A stretch of DNA of 28,540 nucleotides from an uncultured Lysobacteraceae bacterium (GCA_946482585.1 CAMLSI010000010.1:1-28540), one strand, 5' to 3'; shown: positions 1 to 7,996, counted from the first letter of the stretch. The notes: a model not told the origin generated them from the letters alone. A program made the numbers and translations.

Positions 1-2
1 CG

Positions 3-77
3 CTCGACGATCGTATCTTCCGTGCCGGCATCGACAGTGCGTCCCGCGATCGCCTCGCGAACCAGGCCGGCGGTTGA
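3..77 (+). CDS. C-terminal end of an unidentified protein (partial)
   Basis: Frame 3 is open from the window edge to a TGA at 75-77 and gives 24 residues, ending Leu-Ala-Asn-Gln-Ala-Gly-Gly. A strong intrinsic terminator follows 35 bases later on the same strand, which supports a gene ending here. The fragment is too short to assign to a family, and most of the gene lies outside the window. Confidence 0.5.
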   Translation, partial: LDDRIFRAGIDSASRDRLANQAGG

Positions 78-112
78 TCTTTACCGCACCGCCTGCTTCC
101 GCGCAGTTCTCG

Positions 113-139
113 AAAAGCCCGGAGCGATCCGGGCTTTTT
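113..139 (+). terminator. Rho-independent terminator
   Basis: A perfect 10-bp stem (AAAGCCCGGA / TCCGGGCTTT) closes a GCGA tetraloop and runs into a short T tract, with TTTTCG following. It sits just after the stop codon of the partial gene at the window start and should end that transcript. Confidence 0.9.
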
Positions 140-209
140 CGTTTTCGTCACGCCCGGCGCGCGCCGCATGCGGGCTGCCGTGGCGAGGTCATTTCTGTCC
201 TGCCCGATT

Positions 210-254
210 CTAAACTAGAGTTTAGTTGACACTCCTTGCCTAAGGCCGATACGG
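210..254 (+). promoter_or_regulatory. Promoter with 16-bp palindromic operator touching the -35 box
   Basis: CTAAACT-AG-AGTTTAG (210-225) is a perfect inverted repeat around a two-base centre. A consensus -35 box, TTGACA, follows at once (226-231). A weak -10 candidate, GATACG, lies at 248-253 after a 16-base spacer. The geometry suits a dimeric repressor or activator that controls the secreted protein gene starting at 342. Operators of this length and symmetry are common for TetR- and MarR-type regulators, but the actual regulator cannot be named from this window. Confidence 0.6.
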
Positions 255-341
255 TCGGGGATGCGCCCACCAGCCCGGGCGCACCGTCGCGTGCCGCTTC
301 CGGCCTCGGCGTGCACGTCAAATCCGGGGGAAATTCCAGTC

Positions 342-965
342 ATGTTCAAGCGGTTCCTTATCGTTTCTCTGCTGTCTGCGCTCCCGGTGGTTGCCGGCGC
401 CAAGGACATCATCGTCAACATCACGAACGGCACGCCGATCGGTCCCATCGTCAATGCGAGCGAGGACACGCCGATTGCCTATACCGGCGGTGTGCCGAGC
501 CCGGTCCCGGGACAGCTCGATGCCGACGATTCCACGTTCCAGCGTCCGGCGCGCTCCACGGCCAACGGCGGCGCCTACAACGGCGAGCCGTCCTGCGGCG
601 GCACTGACTTCGCAGCCCAGGTGACCTCGAAGTACGACACGGTGACGATCACGAACACCAGCAGCGGCGTCGCGACGATCAATGCCGACATCCTCTGCAA
701 CGGAGCGGACAGCGCGGCCTACGTGTATTCGAGCTTCAATCCGGGCACGCCCAACACGGGCTGTCTGCTCGCGGATGACGACAGCGGTTCGGACAAGGGC
801 GGATTCTGCAGTCTCGTCAATTTCACGATCCCGGTCGGCGAGACCCGCGTGATCGTGGTCACGGCGTACCAGAGCACCAGCAGCGGTGGCGACGACGACT
901 TCGCCTATGACGTGAACTTCACCGGCACGACACCCGTCTCGCTGACCAAGTTCTCGGTCGACTGA
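342..965 (+). CDS. Secreted protein with a PPC-like beta domain, function unknown
   Basis: The product has 207 residues. The N-terminus is a clear Sec signal peptide: positive MFKR, then a hydrophobic stretch, with likely cleavage after Val-Ala-Gly-Ala near residue 21. The mature part is rich in Thr, Ser, Gly, Asp and Asn. Its second half (about residues 120-180) contains the pattern YVYSSFNP...LADDDSGSD...GETRVIVVTAYQS. This resembles the pre-peptidase C-terminal (PPC) beta-sandwich found in secreted enzymes, but no catalytic domain is present. It has four cysteines, which could form disulfides. The ATG at 342 was chosen over upstream in-frame starts because it begins the signal peptide and has GGGGGA about ten bases before it. 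The gene stands alone behind a palindrome-flanked promoter. A host-surface or extracellular matrix role is possible but not shown. Confidence 0.8.
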   Translation: MFKRFLIVSLLSALPVVAGAKDIIVNITNGTPIGPIVNASEDTPIAYTGGVPSPVPGQLDADDSTFQRPARSTANGGAYNGEPSCGGTDFAAQVTSKYDTVTITNTSSGVATINADILCNGADSAAYVYSSFNPGTPNTGCLLADDDSGSDKGGFCSLVNFTIPVGETRVIVVTAYQSTSSGGDDDFAYDVNFTGTTPVSLTKFSVD

Positions 966-991
966 GCTTGGGGTCGCCGCGGTTCGTCGAA

Positions 992-1017
992 AAAAGCCCC
1001 GCTTGCGCGGGGCTTTT
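992..1017. terminator. Bidirectional terminator between convergent genes
   Basis: An 11-bp perfect stem, AAAAGCCCCGC / GCGGGGCTTTT, closes a TTGC loop. The A run on one side and the T run on the other let it terminate transcription in both directions. It lies between the secreted protein gene (ends 965) and prfC (ends 1030 on the minus strand). Confidence 0.9.
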
Positions 1018-1029
1018 CGTTTTCGGGAA

Positions 1030-2631
1030 TCAGACTGCTACGGCGCTTGCATGTTCGCGCGTCGCCGCAAACGCGACATCGGGCCAGCGTTCCTGGGTCA
1101 ATTGCAGGTTCACGCGGCTCGGCGCGAGGTAGACGAGTTCGCCGGCGGCGTCGATCGCGAGATGGGTCGCCGCCTTGTCGCGGAACTCCTCGAGCTTCTT
1201 CGCGTCCTTGGCATGAATCCAGCGCGCCGTGCTCACTGTGATCGGTTCGAACACGCACTCGACGCCGTACTCGTCCTTGAGCCGGTAGGCGACGACGTCG
1301 AACTGCAGCACGCCGACCGCGCCGAGGATCAGGTCGTTGCTCATCAGCGGGCGGAAGAACTGGGTGGCGCCTTCCTCGGACAGCTGCGCCAGGCCCTTCT
1401 GCAACTGCTTGAGCTTGAGCGGGTCGCGCAGGCGCGCGCGGCGGAACAGTTCGGGCGCGAAGTTCGGGATGCCGGTGAAGGCGAGCGGCTCGCCCTCGCT
1501 GAAGGTGTCGCCGATGGAAATGGTGCCGTGGTTGTGGATGCCGATCACGTCGCCCGGCCAGGCCTCGGCCACGATCTCGCGATCGCTGGCCATGAAGGTC
1601 AGCGCGTTGGCAAGTTTCTGTTCCTTGCCGCTGCGCACGTGGAAGGCCCTCATGCCGGCCTCGAAGCGCCCGGAACAGATGCGCATGAAGGCCACGCGAT
1701 CGCGGTGCTGCGGATCCATGTTGGCCTGGATCTTGAACACGAAGCCGGTGAGGTGGTCCTCGTTCGGGTCGACCTCGCGCGTGGTCGTGGCCCGCGGCCT
1801 CGGCGCGGGTGCATGTTCGACGAAGAAGTCGAGCAGCAGCTGCACGCCGAAGTTGTTGACGGCCGAACCGAAGAACACCGGGGTTTGCCTGCCGGCGAGA
1901 TAGGCCTGCAGGTCGAAGGGATGCGAAGCGCCCTGCACCAGCTCGAGTTCGTCGCGCAGTTCGGCCAGCATCTGCGCGCCGATGCGCGTTTCGAGGCCGG
2001 GATCGTCCAGCGACGGGAAGATCGTCGAATCCTGGCGGGTGAAATTGCGGCCCTGCTCGTACAGATGCACTTCGCCCGTGAGCAGATGCACCACGCCCTT
2101 GAGGCGCTGGCCCATGCCGATGGGCCAAGTGATCGGGGCGCACTGGATGCCCAGCACGCGCTCCACCTCATCCAGCAGCTCGATCGGTTCGCGGCCTTCG
2201 CGGTCGAGCTTGTTGATGAAGCTCATGATCGGCGTGTCGCGCAGGCGACAGACTTCCATGAGCTTGATCGTGCGTTCTTCGACACCCTTGGCGCAGTCGA
2301 TGACCATGAGGGCCGAGTCGACGGCAGTGAGCACGCGGTAGGTGTCTTCGCCGAAGTCGGCGTGGCCCGGCGTGTCGAGCAGGTTCACGATGCGGTCTTC
2401 GTACGGAAACTGCATGACCGACGAGGTCACCGAGATGCCGCGCTCCTTTTCGAGCGCCATCCAGTCCGAGGTCGCATGGCGTGCGGCCTTGCGACCCTTG
2501 ACGCTGCCGGCCATCTGGATCGCGCCGCCGAACAGCAGCAGTTTCTCCGTCAGCGTGGTCTTGCCCGCGTCGGGATGCGAAATGATCGCGAAGGTGCGGC
2601 GCCGCCGCGTTTCGGTGAGAGGTTCGGACAT
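1030..2631 (-). CDS. prfC: Peptide chain release factor 3 (RF3)
   Basis: This is a translational GTPase that recycles RF1 and RF2 from the ribosome after peptide release in the cytoplasm. The product has 533 residues, close to the usual 529. The GTPase motifs are intact: SHPDAGKT P-loop (residues 18-25), DTPGH (86-90) and NKLD (140-143), with the RGIS switch I region near residue 64. Elongation-factor-like domain II and the C-terminal RF3 domain follow. The start at 2631 ([12 protein letters not shown]) matches the family. The reading frame stays open upstream to 2715, but that extension covers the likely promoter. The gene has its own promoter and a terminator shared with the convergent neighbour, so it is probably monocistronic. 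Confidence 0.97.
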   Translation of the reverse strand: MSEPLTETRRRRTFAIISHPDAGKTTLTEKLLLFGGAIQMAGSVKGRKAARHATSDWMALEKERGISVTSSVMQFPYEDRIVNLLDTPGHADFGEDTYRVLTAVDSALMVIDCAKGVEERTIKLMEVCRLRDTPIMSFINKLDREGREPIELLDEVERVLGIQCAPITWPIGMGQRLKGVVHLLTGEVHLYEQGRNFTRQDSTIFPSLDDPGLETRIGAQMLAELRDELELVQGASHPFDLQAYLAGRQTPVFFGSAVNNFGVQLLLDFFVEHAPAPRPRATTTREVDPNEDHLTGFVFKIQANMDPQHRDRVAFMRICSGRFEAGMRAFHVRSGKEQKLANALTFMASDREIVAEAWPGDVIGIHNHGTISIGDTFSEGEPLAFTGIPNFAPELFRRARLRDPLKLKQLQKGLAQLSEEGATQFFRPLMSNDLILGAVGVLQFDVVAYRLKDEYGVECVFEPITVSTARWIHAKDAKKLEEFRDKAATHLAIDAAGELVYLAPSRVNLQLTQERWPDVAFAATREHASAVAV

Positions 2632-2695
2632 GGGAAGGCGGCGGAGCGCCGAGTGTGGTCGGCACATCCCCGTCGGATTAGTCGAAAGGGCGCGG

Positions 2696-2701
2696 ATTAT
2701 A
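2696..2701 (-). promoter_or_regulatory. Probable -10 box of the prfC promoter
   Basis: On the minus strand the hexamer is a perfect TATAAT, 65 bases upstream of the prfC start. No convincing -35 hexamer is found 16-18 bases upstream of it. The site lies between the M23 peptidase stop and prfC, so prfC can be transcribed apart from the upstream gene. Confidence 0.55.
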
Positions 2702-2750
2702 GCGTTTCGGCGCATCCCGTCGGTCGCTTTCGCGCACCGGCCGGGGGCGC

Positions 2751-3662
2751 TTACGGCGCGGCGGCGGCGCTGAGGTTCAGCGGACCGCTGGAATCGCGCA
2801 TGCGGAACGGCACCGAGACCAGCCGCATGCCGCGATTGACCTGGACGCAGAAATGCAGGTGAGGGCCGGTCGAAAAGCCCGTATTGCCGGATTCGCCGAT
2901 CTTCTGCCCGACATAGACGTGCCGTCCGGCCTGCACGCCGACACTTTCGGGTCGCAGATGCGCATAGACGGCCATGCTGCCGTCGCGATGCAGGATGCGC
3001 ACGACATTGGCGCGAGTCGCGTATTTTTCCTTGTCGAGGCCGGCGCCGTAGTAGTCGTCCTGGACCTCCATGACGACGCCTTCGCGCGCGGCCAGCACCG
3101 GCGTGCCTTCGTCCGCCGCCGCGTCGATCGCATAGCGCGACTCTTCGCCGGTATGGCTGAACGCGCCGTCGAAGCCCTGGTGGATGCGCACCGGCCGGTC
3201 GCCGAGCGGCCAGTGGTACTCACTGTCGTCGTGTTGCGCGTCGGGACTGCCGGGAATCGCGCGCAGCGCGAGCTCGAAGCCCGCGGGTTGCGCGAGGTCC
3301 GTCTGCTGCAGGTTCGCGAGTACGCGCTCTTCGCGTGCGCGCATGACGATCGTCAGCGGCAGCGGCGGATCGGTCGCGATATTGCTCACGTCGCCGACGC
3401 TGAGTTCGACCTGGGCGGGGCCGGCGAAATGGTTGAACACGCGCGCCTGGCGCCGGCTGTCCTGCCCCTCGACGCGCAACTGCACCATCGGCGTCTGTTC
3501 GATCCTGACCGCGGTTTCCTGTACCGGACGGTCGGTCTTCGGCGGCTGGTCGGTGAAATGGGTGACGACGGCCGCGTCTGTGAATTTGTATATTTTCTTC
3601 GCCGGCGGTGCGGCAGCGAAGAGCAGCAGCGAGGCGGCGGCGAGGCGGACGGGAAGGCTCAT
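2751..3662 (-). CDS. Periplasmic M23 (LytM-type) peptidase with N-terminal DUF4124-like segment
   Basis: A predicted zinc endopeptidase of 303 residues that would act on peptidoglycan cross-links in the periplasm. A signal peptide occupies about residues 1-20. The next segment ([18 protein letters not shown], about 24-41) resembles the DUF4124 motif common in gammaproteobacterial envelope proteins. A beta-rich middle region follows, then the M23 domain from about residue 155. Candidate zinc ligands and catalytic residues are all present: His170 and Asp180 ([12 protein letters not shown]), His235 (VYAHL), and His268/His270 (GPHLHF). The start at 3662 was chosen because it begins the signal peptide; the frame is open to 3899 without protein-like sequence. 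It could be a cell-separation or envelope-remodelling hydrolase. All expected catalytic positions are present, so it is not obviously a degenerate activator. Confidence 0.9.
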   Translation of the reverse strand: MSLPVRLAAASLLLFAAAPPAKKIYKFTDAAVVTHFTDQPPKTDRPVQETAVRIEQTPMVQLRVEGQDSRRQARVFNHFAGPAQVELSVGDVSNIATDPPLPLTIVMRAREERVLANLQQTDLAQPAGFELALRAIPGSPDAQHDDSEYHWPLGDRPVRIHQGFDGAFSHTGEESRYAIDAAADEGTPVLAAREGVVMEVQDDYYGAGLDKEKYATRANVVRILHRDGSMAVYAHLRPESVGVQAGRHVYVGQKIGESGNTGFSTGPHLHFCVQVNRGMRLVSVPFRMRDSSGPLNLSAAAAP

Positions 3663-3926
3663 CGGCGGATTGTAGAGCCTGTCGGCAGGAGAGGTTGCGG
3701 GCCGGTGCCGATTTTCCGGTGCCGGGCACCGGCCCGTGACCGGCGAGGCGTCGGTTTCGACGGTCCGGCTGCCCTGCGGTGAGGCGGGGCGCTCCCTGGG
3801 CGTATCGGGCGGATCTGCGGTGTACAAAAATATACTTGCGGGCCAGATCGTTCCGCGGCCCGTGTCGCCGCGGAAGAGCGGTGCCTCGGCCGGGGGCATT
3901 GCAGTTAGTCGAATTGAGCATATGGG
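3663..3926. other. Intergenic region between divergent M23 peptidase and met operon
   Basis: No gene is supported here. A short AT-rich patch at 3821-3836 (TGTACAAAAATATACT) stands out in otherwise GC-rich DNA and may hold the promoter of the minus-strand peptidase, since TATATT reads on the minus strand at 3834-3829. No matching -35 box was found. The rest shows nothing recognisable. Confidence 0.4.
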
Positions 3927-3947
3927 CGTTTAGACGTCTAAACGTCC
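3927..3947 (+). promoter_or_regulatory. 18-bp palindromic operator containing AGACGTCT (met-box-like)
   Basis: CGTTTAGACGTCTAAACG (3927-3944) is a perfect palindrome just upstream of the -35 box of the methionine operon. Its core, AGACGTCT (3932-3939), is identical to the met-box consensus bound by MetJ in enteric bacteria. The adjoining octamer AAACGTCC (3940-3947) matches that consensus at six of eight positions, as expected of tandem met boxes. Whether this lineage has MetJ is not known from the window. The symmetric TAGACGTCTA form would also suit another dimeric repressor, for example of the TetR family. Confidence 0.6.
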
Positions 3948-3948
3948 A

Positions 3949-3977
3949 TTGACGGAATGTCGGCGAGTCTCTACAGT
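3949..3977 (+). promoter_or_regulatory. Sigma-70 promoter of the metX-metB-hom operon
   Basis: TTGACG (3949-3954) and TACAGT (3972-3977) are separated by exactly 17 bases and match the housekeeping consensus at five and four of six positions. Transcription would begin near 3984, just before the first stem of the SAM-I riboswitch at 3990. That placement supports the call. Confidence 0.75.
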
Positions 3978-3989
3978 TCCGGCCCACGA

Positions 3990-4097
3990 TCCATCGAGAC
4001 CGGCTGAGGGAAAGGCCCTTGGAAGCCGGGGCAACCGACGGGAAACCGCACGGTGCCAACTCCTACGGAGGCGCGACGCGCCATGCCGAGAGATGGG
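3990..4097 (+). ncRNA. SAM-I (S-box) riboswitch
   Basis: The leader carries the conserved S-box elements in order: closing helix P1 (CCATC at 3991-3995 with GATGG at 4092-4096), GAGGGA followed by GGCCC, GCCGGGGCAACC, GGTGCCAACTCC, and GAGAGATGG at the 3' side of P1. P2 can form from CCGGC and GCCGG, and a short GGCGC/GCGCC hairpin lies where P4 is expected. When S-adenosylmethionine binds, such RNAs switch off downstream methionine genes, here metX-metB-hom. The region from 4098 to 4184 is the likely expression platform. It contains a GTCCGC/GCGGAC hairpin (4109-4124) without a U run, and CGGCT (4145-4149) can pair with AGCCG (4179-4183), which overlaps the ribosome binding site. Control of translation initiation is therefore more likely than intrinsic termination. 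Confidence 0.92.
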
Positions 4098-4184
4098 TAG
4101 CCGCTTCCGTCCGCTTGCGCGGACGCGATCGCTGCGACCGTCGCCGGCTGCCCGAGGAGCTCGATCCAGAGCCCGGAGAGCCGT

Positions 4185-5216
4185 ATGAGCCTTGCCAGCG
4201 CCAGTTCCTTCGCCGCCTTCGATACGACGCCGTTCGCCTACGAATCCGCGGCATTCCTGCAGCCGATCCCGTTGCCGGTGCGCAGCGAAGCGGTCGTGCG
4301 CATCACGCCGAAATACGGCTGCCGCCCGGTTGCCGCCACCGTGCGCTATCTCTGGGACGGCGCAGCCGACGCGCCGACCGTCATCGTGCAGGGCGGCATC
4401 TCGGCGAGTCGCGACGTCTGTCGCGCCGGCGCGACCGCGGGCTGGTGGGAAGAGCTCGTCGGCGAGGGTTGCGCGGTCGATCTGGCCCGTACCCGCGTGC
4501 TCAGCATCGACTGGCTCGCCGCGAGCGATCTCGACGGCGCCGCCGCCGTGTCGAGCGAGGATCAGGCCGACGCGCTCGCCGCACTGCTCGACGCGCTCGG
4601 CATCGCGCAGGCGCAGGCTTTCGTCGGCGCGTCCTACGGTGCGATGGTCGGCCTCGCGTTCGCCGCGCGGCACGGTACGCGCCTGGGCCGCCTCGTCGCG
4701 ATCAGCGGCGCTCACCGCGCGCATCCGCTCGCGACCGCGCTGCGCGCGATCCAGCGCGAAATCGTGCGCGGCGGCATCGCGAGCGGCGACATCGACGGCG
4801 CGCTGGGCCTCGCGCGCCAGCTCGCGATGACGACGTATCGCGGCGCCGAGGAATTCGCCGAGCGTTTCGACGCCGAACCCGAGTTTCGCGACGGCCGCTT
4901 CCATTTTCCGGTCGAGGACTACCTCGGCGCCGCGGGCCGCAAGTTCGTCGCGCGCTTCGACGCCGCGCGTTATCTGAGTCTCTCCGAATCGATCGATCTG
5001 CACCGCATCGACGCAGCTGCCGTGCGCGTGCCCTGCGACATCGTCGCGATCAGCAGCGACCGGCTCGTGCCGGCGGCGGATCTGCGTGCGCTCGCCGACG
5101 GCGTCGGCGCGGCCGCGCGCTATCACGAGATCGATTCGCGCTACGGACACGATGCTTTCCTGAAGGAAACCGGGCGCGTCTCCGCGCTGGTTGCCGACGC
5201 CCTTTCCTGTTGCTGA
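4185..5216 (+). CDS. metX: Homoserine O-acyltransferase, MetX family (probably O-succinyltransferase)
   Basis: An alpha/beta-hydrolase-fold enzyme that activates the homoserine hydroxyl with an acyl-CoA, the first committed step of methionine synthesis. The product has 343 residues. The catalytic triad is visible: nucleophile Ser150 in GASYGAMVG, Asp292 in ISSDRLVP and His322 in YGHDAF. Xanthomonad relatives of this family are usually described as using succinyl-CoA. That fits the cystathionine gamma-synthase encoded next, but the acyl donor cannot be settled from the sequence alone. The start at 4185 has GGAGAG five bases upstream and lies at the end of the riboswitch leader. It is first in an operon with metB (17-base gap) and hom. 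Confidence 0.93.
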   Translation: MSLASASSFAAFDTTPFAYESAAFLQPIPLPVRSEAVVRITPKYGCRPVAATVRYLWDGAADAPTVIVQGGISASRDVCRAGATAGWWEELVGEGCAVDLARTRVLSIDWLAASDLDGAAAVSSEDQADALAALLDALGIAQAQAFVGASYGAMVGLAFAARHGTRLGRLVAISGAHRAHPLATALRAIQREIVRGGIASGDIDGALGLARQLAMTTYRGAEEFAERFDAEPEFRDGRFHFPVEDYLGAAGRKFVARFDAARYLSLSESIDLHRIDAAAVRVPCDIVAISSDRLVPAADLRALADGVGAAARYHEIDSRYGHDAFLKETGRVSALVADALSCC

Positions 5217-5233
5217 ACCGAAGGACCGACCCC

Positions 5234-6421
5234 ATGAGCGAACTGACCGCCACGACCCGCGCCGTCCGCGCCGGCATCGAATCCGACACGCAGCACGGCG
5301 CCGTCGTGCCGGCGCTGCACCTGTCGACGAACTACACCTTCGCCGGCTTCGGCCGGAAGCGCACCTACGACTATTCGCGCAGCGGCAACCCGACGCGCGA
5401 TCTGCTGGGCAGTGCGCTCGCCGAACTCGAACTCGGCGCCGGAGCGGTCGTCACGGCGAGCGGCATGGCGGCGGTCGCGCTGGTGTTGGAACTCGTGCCG
5501 GCGGGCGCCACGGTGATCGCCGCGCACGACTGCTACGGCGGTACCTGGCGACTGCTCGACGCCTGGCAGAAGAAGGGGCGGTTCCAGGTCCGCTTCGTGA
5601 ATCTGACCGATCCGCTCGCGCTCGCCGAGGCGCTGGCGGACAAGCCCGCGCTGGTCTGGGTCGAAACGCCGTCGAACCCGCTGCTGCGCATCACCGACGT
5701 GCGTCACGTAGCGCAGGCCGCCCATGCCGCCGGTGCGCTCGTCGTCGTCGACAACACCTTCCTGTCGCCGGCGCTGCAGCAGCCGATCGCGCTCGGCGCC
5801 GACATCGTCGTGCATTCGACGACGAAGTACATCAACGGCCACAGCGACGTGGTCGGCGGCGCAGTGATCGCCAAAGACGCCGCCGTCGCGCAGCAGCTGA
5901 CCTGGTGGGCCAACTGCATCGGCCTGACCGGTGCGCCGTTCGACAGTTTCCTGACCCTGCGCGGACTGCGCACGCTGGGCCCGCGCCTGCGCGCGCATCA
6001 GGAGAACGCGCACGCACTGGCCGAGTTGCTGAGCACTCATCCCCTGGCGGCGCGCGTCTACTATCCGGGCCTCGCCGATCATCCGGGCCATGCGCTCGCC
6101 GCGCGCCAGCAGAGCGGTTTCGGTGCGATGCTGAGTTTCGAGCTCGATGCCGACAACGACGGCATCGCGGCCTTCCTCGAAGGCCTGCAGTGCTTCTCGC
6201 TCGCGGAATCGCTGGGCGGTGTCGAAAGCCTCGTCGCGCATCCGGCCTCGATGACGCATGCGGCCATGGCGGTGGAGGCGCGCCGCGCCGCCGGCATCGC
6301 CGACAACCTGCTGCGTCTTTCGGTCGGCATCGAGGATTCGGCCGATCTCATTGAGGACGTGCGTGCGGGTCTCGCGCGCGCCGAAGCCGCCAACGCCGCC
6401 AAACAGAGGATTCGCGCATGA
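5234..6421 (+). CDS. metB: Cystathionine gamma-synthase / O-succinylhomoserine (thiol)-lyase
   Basis: A PLP-dependent Cys/Met-metabolism enzyme of 395 residues that joins O-acylhomoserine with cysteine to give cystathionine, or with sulfide to give homocysteine. The PLP-binding lysine is Lys198 in HSTTKYINGHSD, the same number as in the E. coli enzyme. Other family motifs are YSRSGNPTRD, ASGMAAV, ETPSNPLL, DNTFLSP and SLGGVESL. The ATG at 5234 has AAGGA eight bases upstream. The stop overlaps the start of hom by four bases (ATGA), so the two are translationally coupled. The sequence cannot exclude a cystathionine gamma-lyase activity, but the operon context argues for the biosynthetic direction. 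Confidence 0.94.
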   Translation: MSELTATTRAVRAGIESDTQHGAVVPALHLSTNYTFAGFGRKRTYDYSRSGNPTRDLLGSALAELELGAGAVVTASGMAAVALVLELVPAGATVIAAHDCYGGTWRLLDAWQKKGRFQVRFVNLTDPLALAEALADKPALVWVETPSNPLLRITDVRHVAQAAHAAGALVVVDNTFLSPALQQPIALGADIVVHSTTKYINGHSDVVGGAVIAKDAAVAQQLTWWANCIGLTGAPFDSFLTLRGLRTLGPRLRAHQENAHALAELLSTHPLAARVYYPGLADHPGHALAARQQSGFGAMLSFELDADNDGIAAFLEGLQCFSLAESLGGVESLVAHPASMTHAAMAVEARRAAGIADNLLRLSVGIEDSADLIEDVRAGLARAEAANAAKQRIRA

Positions 6422-7512
6422 GTGCGCTCGCCCTGGCGGTTTCCAACCCGGCGCCGCGCGCGTCGGTCCACGATGCCGACATCGCCGCCGTCGTGCTCGG
6501 CACCGGACTCGTCGGCGGCGCGCTGCTGCGCCTGCTCGACGAAACCGCCGGCCGCCGCCGCGCGCTGCGTCTCGTCGGCGTCGCGAATTCGCGTCACAGC
6601 CTGTTCGACGCGAACGGCCTCGCGCCGCCGGTCATCGAGCGGCTCGAACATGCGGCGAGCTGCGATCTCGACGCCGTCGCCGCGGTGCTGATCGCCAGCG
6701 ACGCGCACGTGCGCATCGTCATCGACGCGACGCCGGCGGCCGCGGTCGCGCAGCGTCACGCGCGCTGGCTCGCACAGGGCATCCACGTCGTCACGGCGAA
6801 CAAGATCGCGCAGGGCGGCCGGCTGGAGGACTGGCACGAACTGCAGCGCGCGCGCCAGCACGGCGGCACGCACTATGGCGACAGCGCGACCGTGGGCGCC
6901 GGCTTGCCCGCGCTCGCGAGTCTGCGCCGGCTGCGCCGCAGCGGCGATCGCCTCGTCGCGCTCGCCGGTGTGCTGTCCGGATCGCTGTCGTTCCTGTTCA
7001 ATCGCTACGACGGCACGCAGCCGTTCTCGGCGCTGCTGCAGGAAGCGCGCGAACGCGGCTATACCGAGCCCGATCCGCGTGCGGATCTTTCCGGCGCCGA
7101 TGTCGCGCGCAAGCTGCTGATCCTCGCGCGCGCCGCCGGCGCGGAGCTCGACGAGTCGGCGGTCCAGGTCGAAGGTCTCGTGCCCGCGCACCTCGCGCGG
7201 CTCGACAGTGCGGAATTCCTGAGCCGTCTCGGCGAGATCGACGCCTTCATCGATGCGCGTTTCCGCGCGGCGCAGGCCGAAGGCAAGGTGCTGCGCTATC
7301 TCGCATCGCTGGATCGCGACGGCAAAGCGCGCGTCGGCCTGAGTGCGGTCGACGCGTGCCATCCGTGCGCGGCGCTGAGCGGCGCCGACAATCTGTTCGC
7401 GTTCACCACCGAGCGCTATCGCGAACGGCCGCTCGTCGTCGTCGGCCCCGGTGCCGGTGCCGACGTCACCGCGCAGGGCCTGCTCGCCGACGCGCTCGAC
7501 ATTGCGGGGTGA
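6418..7512 (+). CDS. hom: Homoserine dehydrogenase, monofunctional, no ACT domain
   Basis: It reduces aspartate semialdehyde to homoserine with NAD(P)H, supplying the substrate of MetX. The product has 364 residues. The nucleotide-binding motif GTGLVGG is at residues 28-34, TANK at 126-129, and the signature GYTEPDPRADLSGADVARK at 214-232 ends with the candidate catalytic Lys232. The enzyme resembles the dehydrogenase half of ThrA/MetL but lacks both the aspartate kinase half and a C-terminal ACT domain. Classic threonine feedback is therefore not evident, and control may come mainly from the riboswitch and operator upstream. It is the last gene of the operon, 70 bases from the convergent VOC gene. 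Confidence 0.93.
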   Translation: MSALALAVSNPAPRASVHDADIAAVVLGTGLVGGALLRLLDETAGRRRALRLVGVANSRHSLFDANGLAPPVIERLEHAASCDLDAVAAVLIASDAHVRIVIDATPAAAVAQRHARWLAQGIHVVTANKIAQGGRLEDWHELQRARQHGGTHYGDSATVGAGLPALASLRRLRRSGDRLVALAGVLSGSLSFLFNRYDGTQPFSALLQEARERGYTEPDPRADLSGADVARKLLILARAAGAELDESAVQVEGLVPAHLARLDSAEFLSRLGEIDAFIDARFRAAQAEGKVLRYLASLDRDGKARVGLSAVDACHPCAALSGADNLFAFTTERYRERPLVVVGPGAGADVTAQGLLADALDIAG

Positions 7513-7582
7513 TTGCGTCGCGACGGCGCTGGACGGCCGGCGGGCAGTATCCGCTTCGGTGAATCGCGGACGCGAGCGGGGC

Positions 7583-7966
7583 TCACTCGCGCTCGAACTG
7601 CGCCAAGGTCACGTGATGCCCGCCGGGTTCGACGACGCCGACTTCGACCGATCCGTAGAACGTCCGGCGCCGCGGCAGGAATATGGGTACGTCGCCGAGC
7701 GCCGTCACGGCGGCATCGAGATCCGACACTTCCACGAACAGCGCGGTGTCACGACCGATCGTCACGGAAGCACCGAGGTCGTCGCCGATCGAGGCATGGC
7801 TCTGCACCATGACTTCGACGGCGCCGTCGGCAAGGATCGCGAAACCGAGGCGGTCGCCGTGCGGCACGCTCGTGGTAACGGCGAGGCCCAGCCGGGCGAA
7901 GAACGCACATGTGGGTTCGACGGCGGCGACGGCGAGTACGGGAGTGGAACGGCGGATCAGACTCAT
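7583..7966 (-). CDS. VOC-fold (glyoxalase/bleomycin resistance) protein
   Basis: A small protein of 127 residues with the pattern of a vicinal oxygen chelate fold: paired beta-alpha-beta-beta-beta units, with RSTPVLAVAAVEPTCAFFARLGL at the start and FYGSVEVGVVEPGGHHVTLAQFE at the end. The substrate is not predictable; such proteins include dioxygenases, glyoxalases and antibiotic-binding proteins. It follows an AraC-like regulator gene on the same strand after 91 bases. Its Shine-Dalgarno AGGAG sits inside a hairpin (7972-7996), which may lower translation. Confidence 0.85.
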   Translation of the reverse strand: MSLIRRSTPVLAVAAVEPTCAFFARLGLAVTTSVPHGDRLGFAILADGAVEVMVQSHASIGDDLGASVTIGRDTALFVEVSDLDAAVTALGDVPIFLPRRRTFYGSVEVGVVEPGGHHVTLAQFERE

Positions 7967-7971
7967 GGCAG

Positions 7972-7996
7972 GGCTCCTGGCAAGTGCGAAGGAGCC
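7972..7996 (-). promoter_or_regulatory. Hairpin covering the ribosome binding site of the VOC gene
   Basis: GGCTCCT and AGGAGCC form 7-bp arms around an 11-base loop. On the minus strand the second arm contains AGGAG, placed seven to eight bases before the ATG at 7966, so the folded RNA would hide the Shine-Dalgarno. Whether it acts as a regulator or is chance is unknown. Confidence 0.4.

Noticed and set aside
1003..2862. A 619-residue open frame on the plus strand antisense to prfC
   Set aside because: Same cause: low-information, charged composition opposite a well-supported RF3 gene.
3932..3947. Firm assignment of the met-operon palindrome to MetJ
   Set aside because: The octamer match is exact, but I cannot see a metJ gene and am not sure that this lineage has one. 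It is reported as met-box-like only.
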